DNA from: CALMFQ01 sp964495595
Lineage (GTDB): Bacteria; Pseudomonadota; Gammaproteobacteria; Burkholderiales; SCOH01
Direction: 5' to 3'
Length of the DNA stretch: 36,315 nt
Assembly (NCBI GenBank): GCA_964495595.1
Contig: CAZBWH010000025.1
Location: forward strand, 1 to 36,315
Positions within the stretch are counted from its first letter, which is position 1, and each line of letters begins with the position of its first letter. The notes beneath the pieces are model-generated. The model made no database searches. It was not told the origin of the DNA and saw only the letters and a program-made list of their open reading frames with translations. A program made the position numbers and the translations under genes. Of this stretch, positions 1 through 7,265 are shown piece by piece.

Positions 1-453
1 CTAGGCCTTGTCCGGCGGCACGGCGTGGTGGTGCTTGCGGGCGAGGCAGCTGAAATACAGCGCTGGGTCGGGGGGGGTCTGGTGGCGTTGGGCGTGCCAG
101 ATCATTTCGCCCAGGCAGTCCATCATTTCGTGCTGGGCGGCGTGGTCGCTGCCGGCAGTGTGGCAGAGGGCGGTGTGGTGCTGGCGGATGCCGGGGGGCT
201 GGTCGATCGACAGTTGTTCGTGGATGGCCAGGTGCATGCTCAGATGCAGGAACGGGTTGGTCTGGCCGTGTTCGGGCAGGTAATCCTGGTCGACGTAGCG
301 GTCGGACTGGTCGAGCTGGGGGTGGTATTCCGGGTGTTCGAGGATCACGCTCAGGGCGATCCGTTCCAGATCGGTCAGCGGGAGTTGCTGGCGGTATTTG
401 TGCCAGGTGTCGAAGTAGAAGCGGCGCGCTTCTTCGCGTGTCGGGTTATACAT
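1..453 (-). CDS. DUF1841 family protein
   Basis: The 150-residue product begins MYNPTREEARRFYF and matches what I know of the DUF1841 family, small cytoplasmic proteins of unknown function in beta- and gammaproteobacteria. It has no signal peptide or membrane segment and is rich in His, with a conserved-looking NPFLHLSMHLAIHEQ stretch near residues 65-80. Two adjacent ATG codons (454-456 and 451-453) follow a GGAG. The inner one has the better spacing of six bases, so I start there. The gene overlaps the end of the upstream FIST gene (stop at 446-448), which suggests translational coupling. A run of eight G on the plus strand (70-77) lies inside the frame. Function cannot be inferred beyond the family name. 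Confidence 0.85.
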   Translation of the reverse strand: MYNPTREEARRFYFDTWHKYRQQLPLTDLERIALSVILEHPEYHPQLDQSDRYVDQDYLPEHGQTNPFLHLSMHLAIHEQLSIDQPPGIRQHHTALCHTAGSDHAAQHEMMDCLGEMIWHAQRHQTPPDPALYFSCLARKHHHAVPPDKA

Positions 454-1531
454 CATCTTCTCCGTGAAATAGGGCGAGCAGTAGCGCGCCGTCGAGCAGG
501 CGGTTGGCTCCGGCGGCGGGGGCGAATTGGCCGTTGCCGTACATGCCAAGCAGGGGCGTGGCGGGGAATGCGTGCCGCAGTTGTTGCCAGTCGCGGTCTT
601 GTCCGTTCCAGCATTGCGGGCCCCGGCTGGCGCAGGAAAACAGCAGGGCGAAGTCGGGCGGGCCGTGGCGTTGCCGGTAGGCGGCCAGCCGGGCGGCTAG
701 TGCCGGTTCGCTGAGTGCGGGCGATTGCCGGGCCCAGCACACCCGTTCGCCTGGCTGCAGTTGCCGGGCAACGGTGACGCTGCCGTCCGGATTGACGGCG
801 ATCAGCGGGATGGGCAGCAGTGCGGTGTCGTTGTCGGGGTCGTCGCCGTGCAGCACGGCCAGTCGCAACTGGGCTAGCGGCGTGGTGTCGAGCAGGCCGG
901 TGGCGGCCAGCGTGGCCAGTGCCGGGCGCTGGTCGAGGGTGTGCAGGTTGAGCTGCTGGCTGGCGGTGACGGTGAAGGGCGGGCTGATTCGTTGCAGGCC
1001 GTGGGCGAGCAGCAGGCGCGGCGTACAGCCGACGGAGTGCCAGCGGGCTTTGCCATCGGCGCGGATCCGGGCGTCGCTCCAGACCTTGTATTGGCCGCGC
1101 CCGGTCATGTCGCCGGCCACTCCGCCAAAGCAGGGGGCCGAACCTTGCAGCCAGCCGGTGTTGATCGCGTTCGGTGCGGCCAGGCACAGCTGCGGGCGGT
1201 GGCCGGCGGCGGGTGCGTGGGTCAGTTGCCACGGTCGGGCCAGCACCAGCGCGGCGGCGGCGGGGGCATCGATGATCCAGTCCTGCTCGGTGAGGATGCC
1301 GGTGGCCGAGCAGCCGGCCACCTGCAGTGTGCCGGCGGTTTGGGCGGCAGCGCGGATCGCGGCTTGCGGATCGGGGGCAAAATCGGCGCTGAGCAGGAGC
1401 AGTAAGCTGCTGGCGGCGGGCTGGCCAAGTTTGTCGAGGGCTTGCGTCACTGCCTGGCGGGCCAGCTCGGTGCTGGCAATCGGGCCGCTGGCCAGCCCGG
1501 TGGCAGCCAACGTGGGGGACGGAGGGCTCAT
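446..1531 (-). CDS. FIST-domain (FIST_N/FIST_C) protein
   Basis: The 361-residue product has the two-part layout of FIST proteins, putative small-ligand sensing modules. The N-terminal half includes AGCSATGILTEQD, and the C-terminal half includes LLFSCASRGP followed by PLLGMYGNGQFAP, the C-x-x-R plus G-x-x-G-x-G-E/Q-F pattern usual for FIST_C. There is no signal peptide or attached output domain, so it stands alone. The open frame runs upstream to about 1672, into the end of nth, but ATG 1529-1531 is preceded by GGAGA at good spacing and gives a normal N-terminus, so I start there. It lies 103 bases after nth and overlaps the DUF1841 gene. The ligand is unknown, and the family link is from memory of the motifs. 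Confidence 0.8.
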   Translation of the reverse strand: MSPPSPTLAATGLASGPIASTELARQAVTQALDKLGQPAASSLLLLLSADFAPDPQAAIRAAAQTAGTLQVAGCSATGILTEQDWIIDAPAAAALVLARPWQLTHAPAAGHRPQLCLAAPNAINTGWLQGSAPCFGGVAGDMTGRGQYKVWSDARIRADGKARWHSVGCTPRLLLAHGLQRISPPFTVTASQQLNLHTLDQRPALATLAATGLLDTTPLAQLRLAVLHGDDPDNDTALLPIPLIAVNPDGSVTVARQLQPGERVCWARQSPALSEPALAARLAAYRQRHGPPDFALLFSCASRGPQCWNGQDRDWQQLRHAFPATPLLGMYGNGQFAPAAGANRLLDGALLLALFHGEDDV

Positions 1532-1556
1532 GAGCCGGTCTCCGATCATCTGTCCA

Positions 1557-1604
1557 CCGGCCTGCAGGCCGCGTCCAGACTGGTGCCTGGCCGGCCTGCA
1601 GGCC
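1557..1604. repeat. Duplicated 14-bp palindromic element
   Basis: CCGGCCTGCAGGCC occurs at 1557-1570 and again at 1591-1604. Each copy contains the perfect 12-bp palindrome GGCCTGCAGGCC. Both lie in the 103-base gap between the nth stop and the FIST start. They could fold as two small hairpins or pair with each other. No T-run follows, so this is not a classical terminator. Confidence 0.6.
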
Positions 1605-1634
1605 AATACTGGCGCGGCTTGCAGCCTGGGTGGC

Positions 1635-2267
1635 TCATGCTGTTCTGGCCGGGTACTGGCACAGGTCGGCAATGAGGCATTGCTGGCAGGCAGGTTGTCG
1701 CGCCTTGCAGATGTAGCGGCCGTGCAGGATCAGCCAGTGGTGGGCGTTGAGCAGGAACGGGGCGGGGACGTTCTGCAGCAGTTGCTGTTCGACTGCCTCT
1801 ACGGTGCGGCCCTGCGCCAGGCCGATGCGGTTGGCGACGCGGAAAATGTGGGTGTCGACGGCAATGGTGGGTTGGCCGAACAGGGTATTCAGCAGGACGT
1901 TGGCCGTCTTGCGGCCCACGCCGGGCAAGGCTTCCAGCTCGGCGCGGGTGGCGGGCACCCGGGACTGGTGGTGTGCAATCAGCAGGTGGCAGGTGGCCAG
2001 CAGATGCCTGGCCTTGCTGCGGTAGAGGCCGATGCTGGAAATCAGGCTCTCCAGCCGTTCCTGGCCCAGTGCCAGCATGGCTTGCGGGGTGTTGGCCACG
2101 GCAAACAGCCGGGCGGTGGCCTTGTTGACGCCGACATCGGTGGCCTGTGCTGACAGCAGTACCGCGACCAGCAGCTCGAACGGGCTGCTGTAGTGCAGCT
2201 CGGTGGTCGGATGCGGATTGGCGGCCTGCAGGCGTTCGAACAGGGCGGTACGTTGTTCGGGGGTCAT
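1635..2267 (-). CDS. nth: Endonuclease III (DNA glycosylase/AP lyase)
   Basis: Endonuclease III removes oxidised pyrimidines and cleaves the abasic site in base excision repair. The 210-residue product is colinear with E. coli Nth (211 residues). The helix-hairpin-helix ALPGVGRKTANVLL carries the catalytic Lys120, and Asp138 is in VDTHIFR. The C-terminal 4Fe-4S ligands Cys187, Cys194, Cys197 and Cys203 show the family C-x6-C-x2-C-x5-C spacing. I start at ATG 2265-2267 because this gives the family N-terminus MTPEQR; the frame remains open upstream into rnfB. The start lies 10 bases after the rnfB-like stop, and rnfB/rsx-nth linkage is common in proteobacteria. The Shine-Dalgarno sequence is weak, which fits translation within a polycistronic message. 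Confidence 0.97.
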   Translation of the reverse strand: MTPEQRTALFERLQAANPHPTTELHYSSPFELLVAVLLSAQATDVGVNKATARLFAVANTPQAMLALGQERLESLISSIGLYRSKARHLLATCHLLIAHHQSRVPATRAELEALPGVGRKTANVLLNTLFGQPTIAVDTHIFRVANRIGLAQGRTVEAVEQQLLQNVPAPFLLNAHHWLILHGRYICKARQPACQQCLIADLCQYPARTA

Positions 2268-2277
2268 GGTCGGCGGG

Positions 2278-2994
2278 TCAGCCTGGTCGGTCTGGCGAAT
2301 CGTCCGGCCCGGCCGTTGCTGCAGGGCCGCTGCCGGCAGCGGCACGCTGAGCCGCAGCACGGGCCATGGCGGCGCGGATCAGCGCCTGCTTGTCGATCGC
2401 GGGTGAGCCGGCTGGCTGGGCTGCCTGCTCTGCCAGGGCGCGGGCCGTGCGCGCCGCCAGCCGCTCGGCGCGCGCCTCGCGTTCGCGCTGCAGCCGCTGC
2501 TCACGGAACCGGTGGCGGCTTCGTGCCTGGTCAGCTCGTTGGCGGGCGGCGGCTTCGTGAGCGTCCGGCGGAGCGGGATACAGCACGATGCAATCCACCG
2601 GGCAGGGTGCAATGCACAATTCGCAGCCGGTGCATTCACTGGCGATGACGGTGTGCATTTGCCTGGCTGCGCCGACGATCGCATCGACCGGGCAGGCCTG
2701 AATGCACAGGGTGCAACCGATGCAGTGCGGTTCGTCGATCCGCGCCAGCTGGCGCGGCTGTTCGCTGCCGTGGGCCGGATTCAGCGGCTGGTAAGGCTGG
2801 CCGGTAAGTGCCGCCAGCCGGTGGATGTTGGCGTCGCCACCCGGCGGGCACTGGTTGATGGCCGCTTCGCCCCGCGCCAGCGCCGTCGCGTACGGCAGGC
2901 AGCCGGCAAAGCCGCATTGGGTGCATTGGGTCTGCGGCAGCAGCGCGTCGATCTGCTCGATCCGTTGTTCAATGGTCAGGGCTGTCGTGCGCAT
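2278..2994 (-). CDS. rnfB: RnfB/RsxB-like iron-sulfur protein, soluble form
   Basis: This 238-residue protein carries three cysteine clusters. Cys24, 27, 32 and 49 form the RnfB-type Fe-S motif (CTQCGFAGC ... QCPPGG). Two ferredoxin-like 4Fe-4S motifs follow at Cys91/94/97/101 and Cys121/124/127/131. RnfB is the electron-entry subunit of the Rnf/Rsx complex, but this protein lacks the usual N-terminal membrane helix and no other rnf subunit is in the window. It is therefore probably a stand-alone electron carrier, as in many betaproteobacteria. The last roughly 95 residues are an Arg/Ala/Gln-rich, probably helical, low-complexity tail. It starts 9 bases after pyrD ends and is probably cotranscribed with pyrD and nth. 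Confidence 0.88.
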   Translation of the reverse strand: MRTTALTIEQRIEQIDALLPQTQCTQCGFAGCLPYATALARGEAAINQCPPGGDANIHRLAALTGQPYQPLNPAHGSEQPRQLARIDEPHCIGCTLCIQACPVDAIVGAARQMHTVIASECTGCELCIAPCPVDCIVLYPAPPDAHEAAARQRADQARSRHRFREQRLQREREARAERLAARTARALAEQAAQPAGSPAIDKQALIRAAMARAAAQRAAAGSGPAATAGPDDSPDRPG

Positions 2995-3003
2995 CGCCGT
3001 CGC

Positions 3004-4023
3004 TCAGCGCAGGGTGCGCACGCATTCGCCCACCAGCTCGGGGCCGCGGTAGATCAGTCCGGAATACAGCTGCACCAGGCTGGCGCCAGCGCACAGTTTT
3101 TCCGCTGCATCGTCGCCGGACAGGATGCCACCGACGCCGATGATCGGCATGGCGCCGTCCAGCGCGGTAGCCAGTTCGCGGATCACCCGCGTCGACTTGG
3201 CCCGTACCGGTGCGCCCGACAGACCGCCGGTTTCGTTGCCGTGCCGCAGGCTTTCCACGCCGGTGCGTGCCAGCGTGGTGTTGGTGGCAATCACCCCGTC
3301 CAGCCGGTGCTTGACCAGCTTGGCTGCAATATCCTGCACCTGTGGTGGCTCGAGGTCGGGGGCAATCTTTACCGCAATCGGTACGTAGCGGCCATGCCGG
3401 TCGGCCAGCGCCCTCTGTTCGGCTTTCAGTTGCGCCAGCAGATCGTCCAGCTCATCGCTTTGCTGCAGCTGGCGCAGATTCTTGGTGTTCGGGCTGGAAA
3501 TGTTGACCGTGATGTAAGTGGCGCGGGTGTAGGCCTTGCGCAGGCAGATCAGGTAATCGTCAGCCGCACGCTCGATCGGCGTGTCGGCATTCTTGCCGAT
3601 GTTGATTCCCAGCACACCCTTGTAGTTGGCCCGGTCGACGTTTTCCAGCAGCACGTCGATGCCTGCGTTGTTGAACCCCATCCGGTTGATGATGGCCTGT
3701 GCCGATGGCAGGCGGAAAATACGCGGCTTGGGATTGCCCGGTTGCGGGCGCGGCGTAATGGTGCCGATCTCGACAAAGCCAAAGCCCAGATCGGCCAGCC
3801 CGTCGATGTGCTCGCCATTCTTGTCCAGCCCGGCCGCCAGCCCGACCGGATTGGGAAAACGGATTCCCATGACGTTGCGTGGCTCGCAATCCACCTGCTG
3901 GCCCAGCATCCGGCTGAACCCCAGTGCGTGGATAAAATCCAGCCCGTGCAAGGTCAGATTGTGCGCCGACTCGGCATTGAGGGAAAACAGCAAGGGGCGT
4001 AGCAACGGGTAGGCGAGGCTCAT
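3004..4023 (-). CDS. pyrD: Dihydroorotate dehydrogenase (quinone), class 2
   Basis: This enzyme oxidises dihydroorotate to orotate in pyrimidine synthesis, with FMN as cofactor and membrane quinone as acceptor. The 339 residues align along their whole length with E. coli PyrD. Visible landmarks are the amphipathic N-terminal helices that contact quinone, AAGLDKNGEHIDGL (near 63-76), GTITPRPQPGNPKPR, NRMGFNN, GINIGKN, and NISSPNT with the class 2 catalytic serine at about 176-177. Further landmarks are KIAPDL, ATNTT and GVGGI near the C-terminus. Ser rather than Cys as the base and the N-terminal extension place it in class 2. The start has little Shine-Dalgarno sequence. A TATAAT on the minus strand lies about 45 bases upstream. 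It leads the pyrD-rnfB-nth run. Confidence 0.97.
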   Translation of the reverse strand: MSLAYPLLRPLLFSLNAESAHNLTLHGLDFIHALGFSRMLGQQVDCEPRNVMGIRFPNPVGLAAGLDKNGEHIDGLADLGFGFVEIGTITPRPQPGNPKPRIFRLPSAQAIINRMGFNNAGIDVLLENVDRANYKGVLGINIGKNADTPIERAADDYLICLRKAYTRATYITVNISSPNTKNLRQLQQSDELDDLLAQLKAEQRALADRHGRYVPIAVKIAPDLEPPQVQDIAAKLVKHRLDGVIATNTTLARTGVESLRHGNETGGLSGAPVRAKSTRVIRELATALDGAMPIIGVGGILSGDDAAEKLCAGASLVQLYSGLIYRGPELVGECVRTLR

Positions 4024-4068
4024 GGTGGCAACTAGAATTGAGAAAGGGCAATCGACCGGAATGCCCCC

Positions 4069-4074
4069 ATTATA
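4069..4074 (-). promoter_or_regulatory. Probable -10 box of the pyrD promoter
   Basis: A perfect TATAAT lies on the minus strand about 45 bases upstream of the pyrD start. No convincing -35 hexamer sits at 16-18 bases: the best position reads CACAGC. The site is therefore only moderately supported. Confidence 0.4.
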
Positions 4075-4220
4075 CCGGAATCACTCTGGCGGCTGTGTTG
4101 CAATGCGTCATGTTGATGGCATGCCGATTGCCCGTGGCCTGTTCAGCACCGATTCATCCGCTTGGGCGCATGATGTCCGGAAAGCTGGCGCATCGGCGCC
4201 GCAGTAAAGGGAGGGAAATC

Positions 4221-4766
4221 ATGTTGCCACGCAGGATCGTTTTCAGTCTTTGCATGCTGGGCGGGGTTGCCGGCGCGGTGAGCGCCGACGGCTTTGACGA
4301 CTACGCCAGGGTAAGAAGTGCCGTGCCCGAGTTCGAACGGGTCAACCGACCGCGGCAGGAGTGTTACAACGAGATCGTCGAAAGCCGGGTGCGCCCGGTT
4401 CGGCCAGCGCCGCCGCCGCGTGAGCGCGATGTCGGCGGCACCGTACTGGGCGGCATTGTCGGCGGCGTGATCGGCAATCAGTTTGGCAAAGGGCACGGTC
4501 GTGAAGCGGCCACGGCGGCGGGTGCCGTCGCGGGTGCGCTGCTGGGCGGGCAGGTGGATGGCCGTAGCGAGCCGCAGTACGCACCGCCACCCGATGAATA
4601 CGTCGAGCGCGAGGTGCGGCGTTGCCGGTCGGTCGAACACTGGGAGCAGCGGCTGATCGGCTACCGGGTCAGCTATGAATACGCCGGCCGGCGCTACACC
4701 ACCATTCTGCCTTACGATCCGGGTCGGGAAATCCGTGTCAGGGTATCGGTCGAGCCCATGCGCTGA
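4221..4766 (+). CDS. Secreted glycine-zipper 2TM-domain envelope protein
   Basis: The 181-residue product starts with a Sec signal peptide (MLPRRIVFSLCMLGG..., likely cleavage AVSA-DG near residue 24). A basic, proline-rich stretch follows. Next is a glycine zipper of two hydrophobic Gly-rich helices (VGGTVLGGIVGGVIGN and AATAAGAVAGALLGG, about residues 73-115) linked by QFGKGHGRE. This is the hallmark of the Rickettsia 17-kDa antigen-like 2TM family associated with the outer membrane or periplasm. The C-terminal 65 residues include CRSVEHWEQRLIGYRVSYEY and look like a small beta domain. The start ATG 4221 follows GGAGG; the frame is open further upstream but lacks a ribosome site there. No typical lipobox is present, so it is probably not a lipoprotein. 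Its exact function is unknown. Confidence 0.85.
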   Translation: MLPRRIVFSLCMLGGVAGAVSADGFDDYARVRSAVPEFERVNRPRQECYNEIVESRVRPVRPAPPPRERDVGGTVLGGIVGGVIGNQFGKGHGREAATAAGAVAGALLGGQVDGRSEPQYAPPPDEYVEREVRRCRSVEHWEQRLIGYRVSYEYAGRRYTTILPYDPGREIRVRVSVEPMR

Positions 4767-4852
4767 TTCCTCCGCGTCCGTTTCGCCCGCCGGCTGCAGT
4801 GAGCTGACAGCCGGTAGAATCGGCCCTTTTCATTCAGAGCGGGTATTTCGAC

Positions 4853-5101
4853 ATGTCCATTCCCTCTTTCTCCTGGCCGGCCGTGCTGGCCGCCACCCTC
4901 TGGCTGCTGCCGGCTCCGGCCGTGGCGGCCATCAGCCCGGATCAGGCTGCGGCCATTGCGCGGCAGGCCTCTGCCGGCCGGGTGCTGGCCGTGGAAAAAA
5001 CCACGGTTGCTGGCCGCGAGGTGTATCGCGTCAAGGTGTTGACTGCCAGCGGAGAAGTCCGGGTGGTCCTGATTGATGCAGACACGGGGCAACGGCTGTG
5101 A
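4853..5101 (+). CDS. PepSY-domain periplasmic protein
   Basis: This 82-residue protein has a signal peptide (hydrophobic residues 8-25, cleavage near AVAA-IS). A single PepSY module follows: SPDQAAAIARQASAGRVLAVEKT, then EVYRVKVLTASGEVRVVLIDADTGQ. PepSY domains are periplasmic modules often encoded next to two-component systems and thought to modulate proteases or sensors. The stop codon overlaps the GTG start of the response regulator by four bases, so the gene is almost certainly the first of a three-gene operon with the regulator and the PhoQ-like kinase. A role in signal input or damping is inferred from position. A TAGAAT at 4815-4820 could be a -10 box, but no good -35 accompanies it. 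Confidence 0.88.
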   Translation: MSIPSFSWPAVLAATLWLLPAPAVAAISPDQAAAIARQASAGRVLAVEKTTVAGREVYRVKVLTASGEVRVVLIDADTGQRL

Positions 5102-5781
5102 GACTGCTGCTGATCGAGGATGAGCTGTCGCTGTGCCGGCAACTGGCGGATCAGCTGGTGGCCCAGGGGTTTCGGGTGGATGTGGCGCACGACGGCGAAA
5201 CCGGCTGGTTCAGCGTCAGTGAATACCCGTTTGATCTGGCCATTGTCGACATCGGCTTGCCTCGACTGAACGGGCTGGAGCTGATCCGGCGGCTGCGTGC
5301 TTCCGGCAGCCGGCTACCGGTGCTGGTGCTGACTGCCCGTGGCCGCTGGCAGGAGAAAGTCGAGGGACTGGAGGCCGGTGCAGATGATTATCTGACCAAG
5401 CCCTTTGAATTCGCTGAATTGCTGGCCAGAGTCAAGGCGCTGCTGCGCCGTTCGGCCGGGGCGCCGGCCAATGTGCTGCAGTTCGGCCCGCTGAAGCTCG
5501 ATCTGGCTGCCCAGTCGTTGACCCGCTCCGGCGTGGAGGTGGATCTGACCAGCTTCGAATACCGCTTGCTGGAGTACCTGATCCAGCACCGGGGCGAGGT
5601 GGTCGCCAAGGCCAGTCTGTCCGATTATCTCTATCCGCATGACGAAGACCGCGACAGCAACGTGCTGGAAGTGCTGATCGGCCGCTTGCGCCGCAAGCTT
5701 GATCCCGATGGCTCCTTGCAACCGATTGAAACCTTGCGCGGCCGTGGCTACCGGTTTGTGCCAACCGAGTCGTCCGCCTGA
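5098..5781 (+). CDS. OmpR/PhoP-family response regulator
   Basis: The 227-residue regulator has an N-terminal receiver domain with the acidic pair Glu7/Asp8, phospho-acceptor Asp51 (in IVDIGLP), Thr79 and Lys101 (TKPFEF). A C-terminal winged-helix DNA-binding domain follows (about 125-222; FEYRLLEYLI ... VLIGRLRRKL ... TLRGRGYRFV). It uses a GTG start, chosen because it overlaps the PepSY stop as GTGA and gives the canonical N-terminus MRLLLIEDE. The stop overlaps the kinase ATG as TGATG. The gene therefore sits in a translationally coupled PepSY-regulator-kinase operon. Because the partner kinase is PhoQ-like, the regulator is best described as PhoP-like. Its regulon is not visible here. Confidence 0.95.
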   Translation: MRLLLIEDELSLCRQLADQLVAQGFRVDVAHDGETGWFSVSEYPFDLAIVDIGLPRLNGLELIRRLRASGSRLPVLVLTARGRWQEKVEGLEAGADDYLTKPFEFAELLARVKALLRRSAGAPANVLQFGPLKLDLAAQSLTRSGVEVDLTSFEYRLLEYLIQHRGEVVAKASLSDYLYPHDEDRDSNVLEVLIGRLRRKLDPDGSLQPIETLRGRGYRFVPTESSA

Positions 5782-7207
5782 TGCCGTTACTTACCGCTCC
5801 TCGCTCGATCAACGCCAGGGTGGTGCTGGCAGCATTGGCGGTCGTGCTGTTGTTCCTGCTGCTGGCGGGGTTGTCGCTTGACCGTGCCTTTCGCGAGAAC
5901 GCCCGGGCGGGTCGCGAAGAATGGCTACTCAGCGCCCTGTTCATGCTGATGGGGTCTGCCGAACTCGATCAGCAGGGGCGCATTGTGCTGCCCAGACAAC
6001 TGCCCGAGCCGCGGTTCAGCCTGCCCGGCTCCGGCCTGTACGCCAATATTGCCGATGTGACTGCCAACACTGAATGGCAATCGGCCTCGTCGCTGGGGTT
6101 CAGGGTTCCGTTCGAGCGGGCTTTGACCCCGGGTGAGCGGGTGTTTGGCGAGCGGGTCGATTTCCGGGGCCATCGCTACTGGGTTGCCGGCCATGGCATC
6201 AAATGGAGCATTGGCCCGACTTCGGTGGCACTGACGTTTTCGGTCGCCGAAGACCTGACCGCCTATCAGGCCCAGCTCAACCACTACCGCCGCACCTTGT
6301 GGGGCTGGCTCGCGGCGCTGGGGACGGGGCTGCTGGCATCCAGGGTGCTGCTGCTGCGCTGGGGCTTGCGNNNNNNNNNNCGCGCAGCTGCTTGGCATAG
6401 TCCGACGGTCGGTTGCGCTGGGGCTTGCGCCCGTTGCGGCTGGTTGCGCAGGAGGTTGCAAAAGTACAGTCAGGCCGCGTGCAGCAGTTCAGCCGGGATT
6501 ACCCTGACGAAATCCGTTTGCTGACCAGCAACCTCAATCATCTGTTGCAGCGCGACCGGGAACAGATGCAACGTTACCGCAATGCCCTGGCTGATCTGGC
6601 GCACAGCCTGAAAACCCCACTGGCCGTACTGCAGGCGTCTGCCTCCGACCCCCGCTTGCTGGCGCAACACCTACCTGAGCAGCTGGACCGCATGAATCAC
6701 ATTATTGCTTACCAGCTCCAGCGTGCCTCGACAGCCGGCAGTGCCCGGTTTGCCGCGCCGGTTGTCTTGCAGCCGGTGCTGGAGAAAACGCTGGCATCAT
6801 TGCGCAAGGTCCATGCCGGCAAGCCACTGGCGCTGCACAGCGATGTCGATCCGCAGGCAAGCTGGAAAATCGACGAGGGCGACCTGTACGAGCTGCTGGG
6901 CAACCTGCTCGACAATGCCTGCAAATGGTGCCGGCAAGAGGTATCGGTCAGGATGGCGATTGCCGATGGCCAGCTGACGATCCGGGTAGAGGATGATGGC
7001 CCGGGAATCAGCGATCCGGATGCCATCCTGCTACGCGGTGTCAGGGCAGATGAGCAGGTGGCTGGCCACGGCATTGGGCTGGCAATGGTTCGGGATATTG
7101 TCGAAGCCTATGGCGGCTCGCTTACCGTGGGGCGTGCTGCACAGGGCGGGGCGCAGATCAATCTGGTGCTGCCCTCCTGGCCGTCGCCAGCAGCCGGTCA
7201 GACTTGA
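5781..7207 (+). CDS. PhoQ-like sensor histidine kinase, split by an assembly gap
   Basis: As given, the frame is broken by ten Ns (6371-6380) plus foreign-looking bases. Removing 6371-6429 rejoins the two halves exactly in frame and yields a 455-residue kinase. It has TM1 (about residues 12-33), a periplasmic sensor with the PhoQ-like PEPRFSLPGSGLYANI segment, and TM2 (about 169-193). A HAMP-like linker (RPLRLVAQEVAKV) follows, then the H-box LAHSLKTPLAVLQ with His255. The N-box is GNLLDNACKW and the G-boxes are DDGPGI and GHGIGLAMV. HSLKTPLA is typical of PhoQ-type kinases. Family PhoQ senses low Mg2+, antimicrobial peptides or acidity, but whether this one does is unknown. It is the last gene of the PepSY-regulator-kinase operon. 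I judge the biological gene to be intact. Confidence 0.9.
6355..6429. other. Scaffold gap flanked by an unmerged 16-bp contig overlap
   Basis: The 16-mer TGCGCTGGGGCTTGCG is present at 6355-6370, directly before the ten Ns, and again at 6414-6429. Between the Ns and the second copy are 33 bases (6381-6413) that do not encode kinase sequence in any frame. Collapsing the two copies restores a continuous kinase frame. This is most simply two contig ends that overlap by at least 16 bases, one carrying a chimeric tail. Confidence 0.88.
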
Positions 7208-7265
7208 GCGATCGTAGCGGGCCGAGCGGGAAATCTGTCCTCGTTTTCCTTCTGTCGCAGCAGAT

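Noticed and set aside
2512..4002. 496-codon plus-strand frame over rnfB and pyrD
   Set aside because: It is antisense to two certain genes, its composition is typical of a shadow frame in GC-rich DNA, and it shows no family motif or ribosome site.
6371..6429. Mobile-element insertion in the kinase gene
   Set aside because: The duplicated 16-mer flanks only Ns and 33 bases, with no transposase or terminal inverted repeats. Collapsing the copies restores the gene, as expected for unmerged contig ends.
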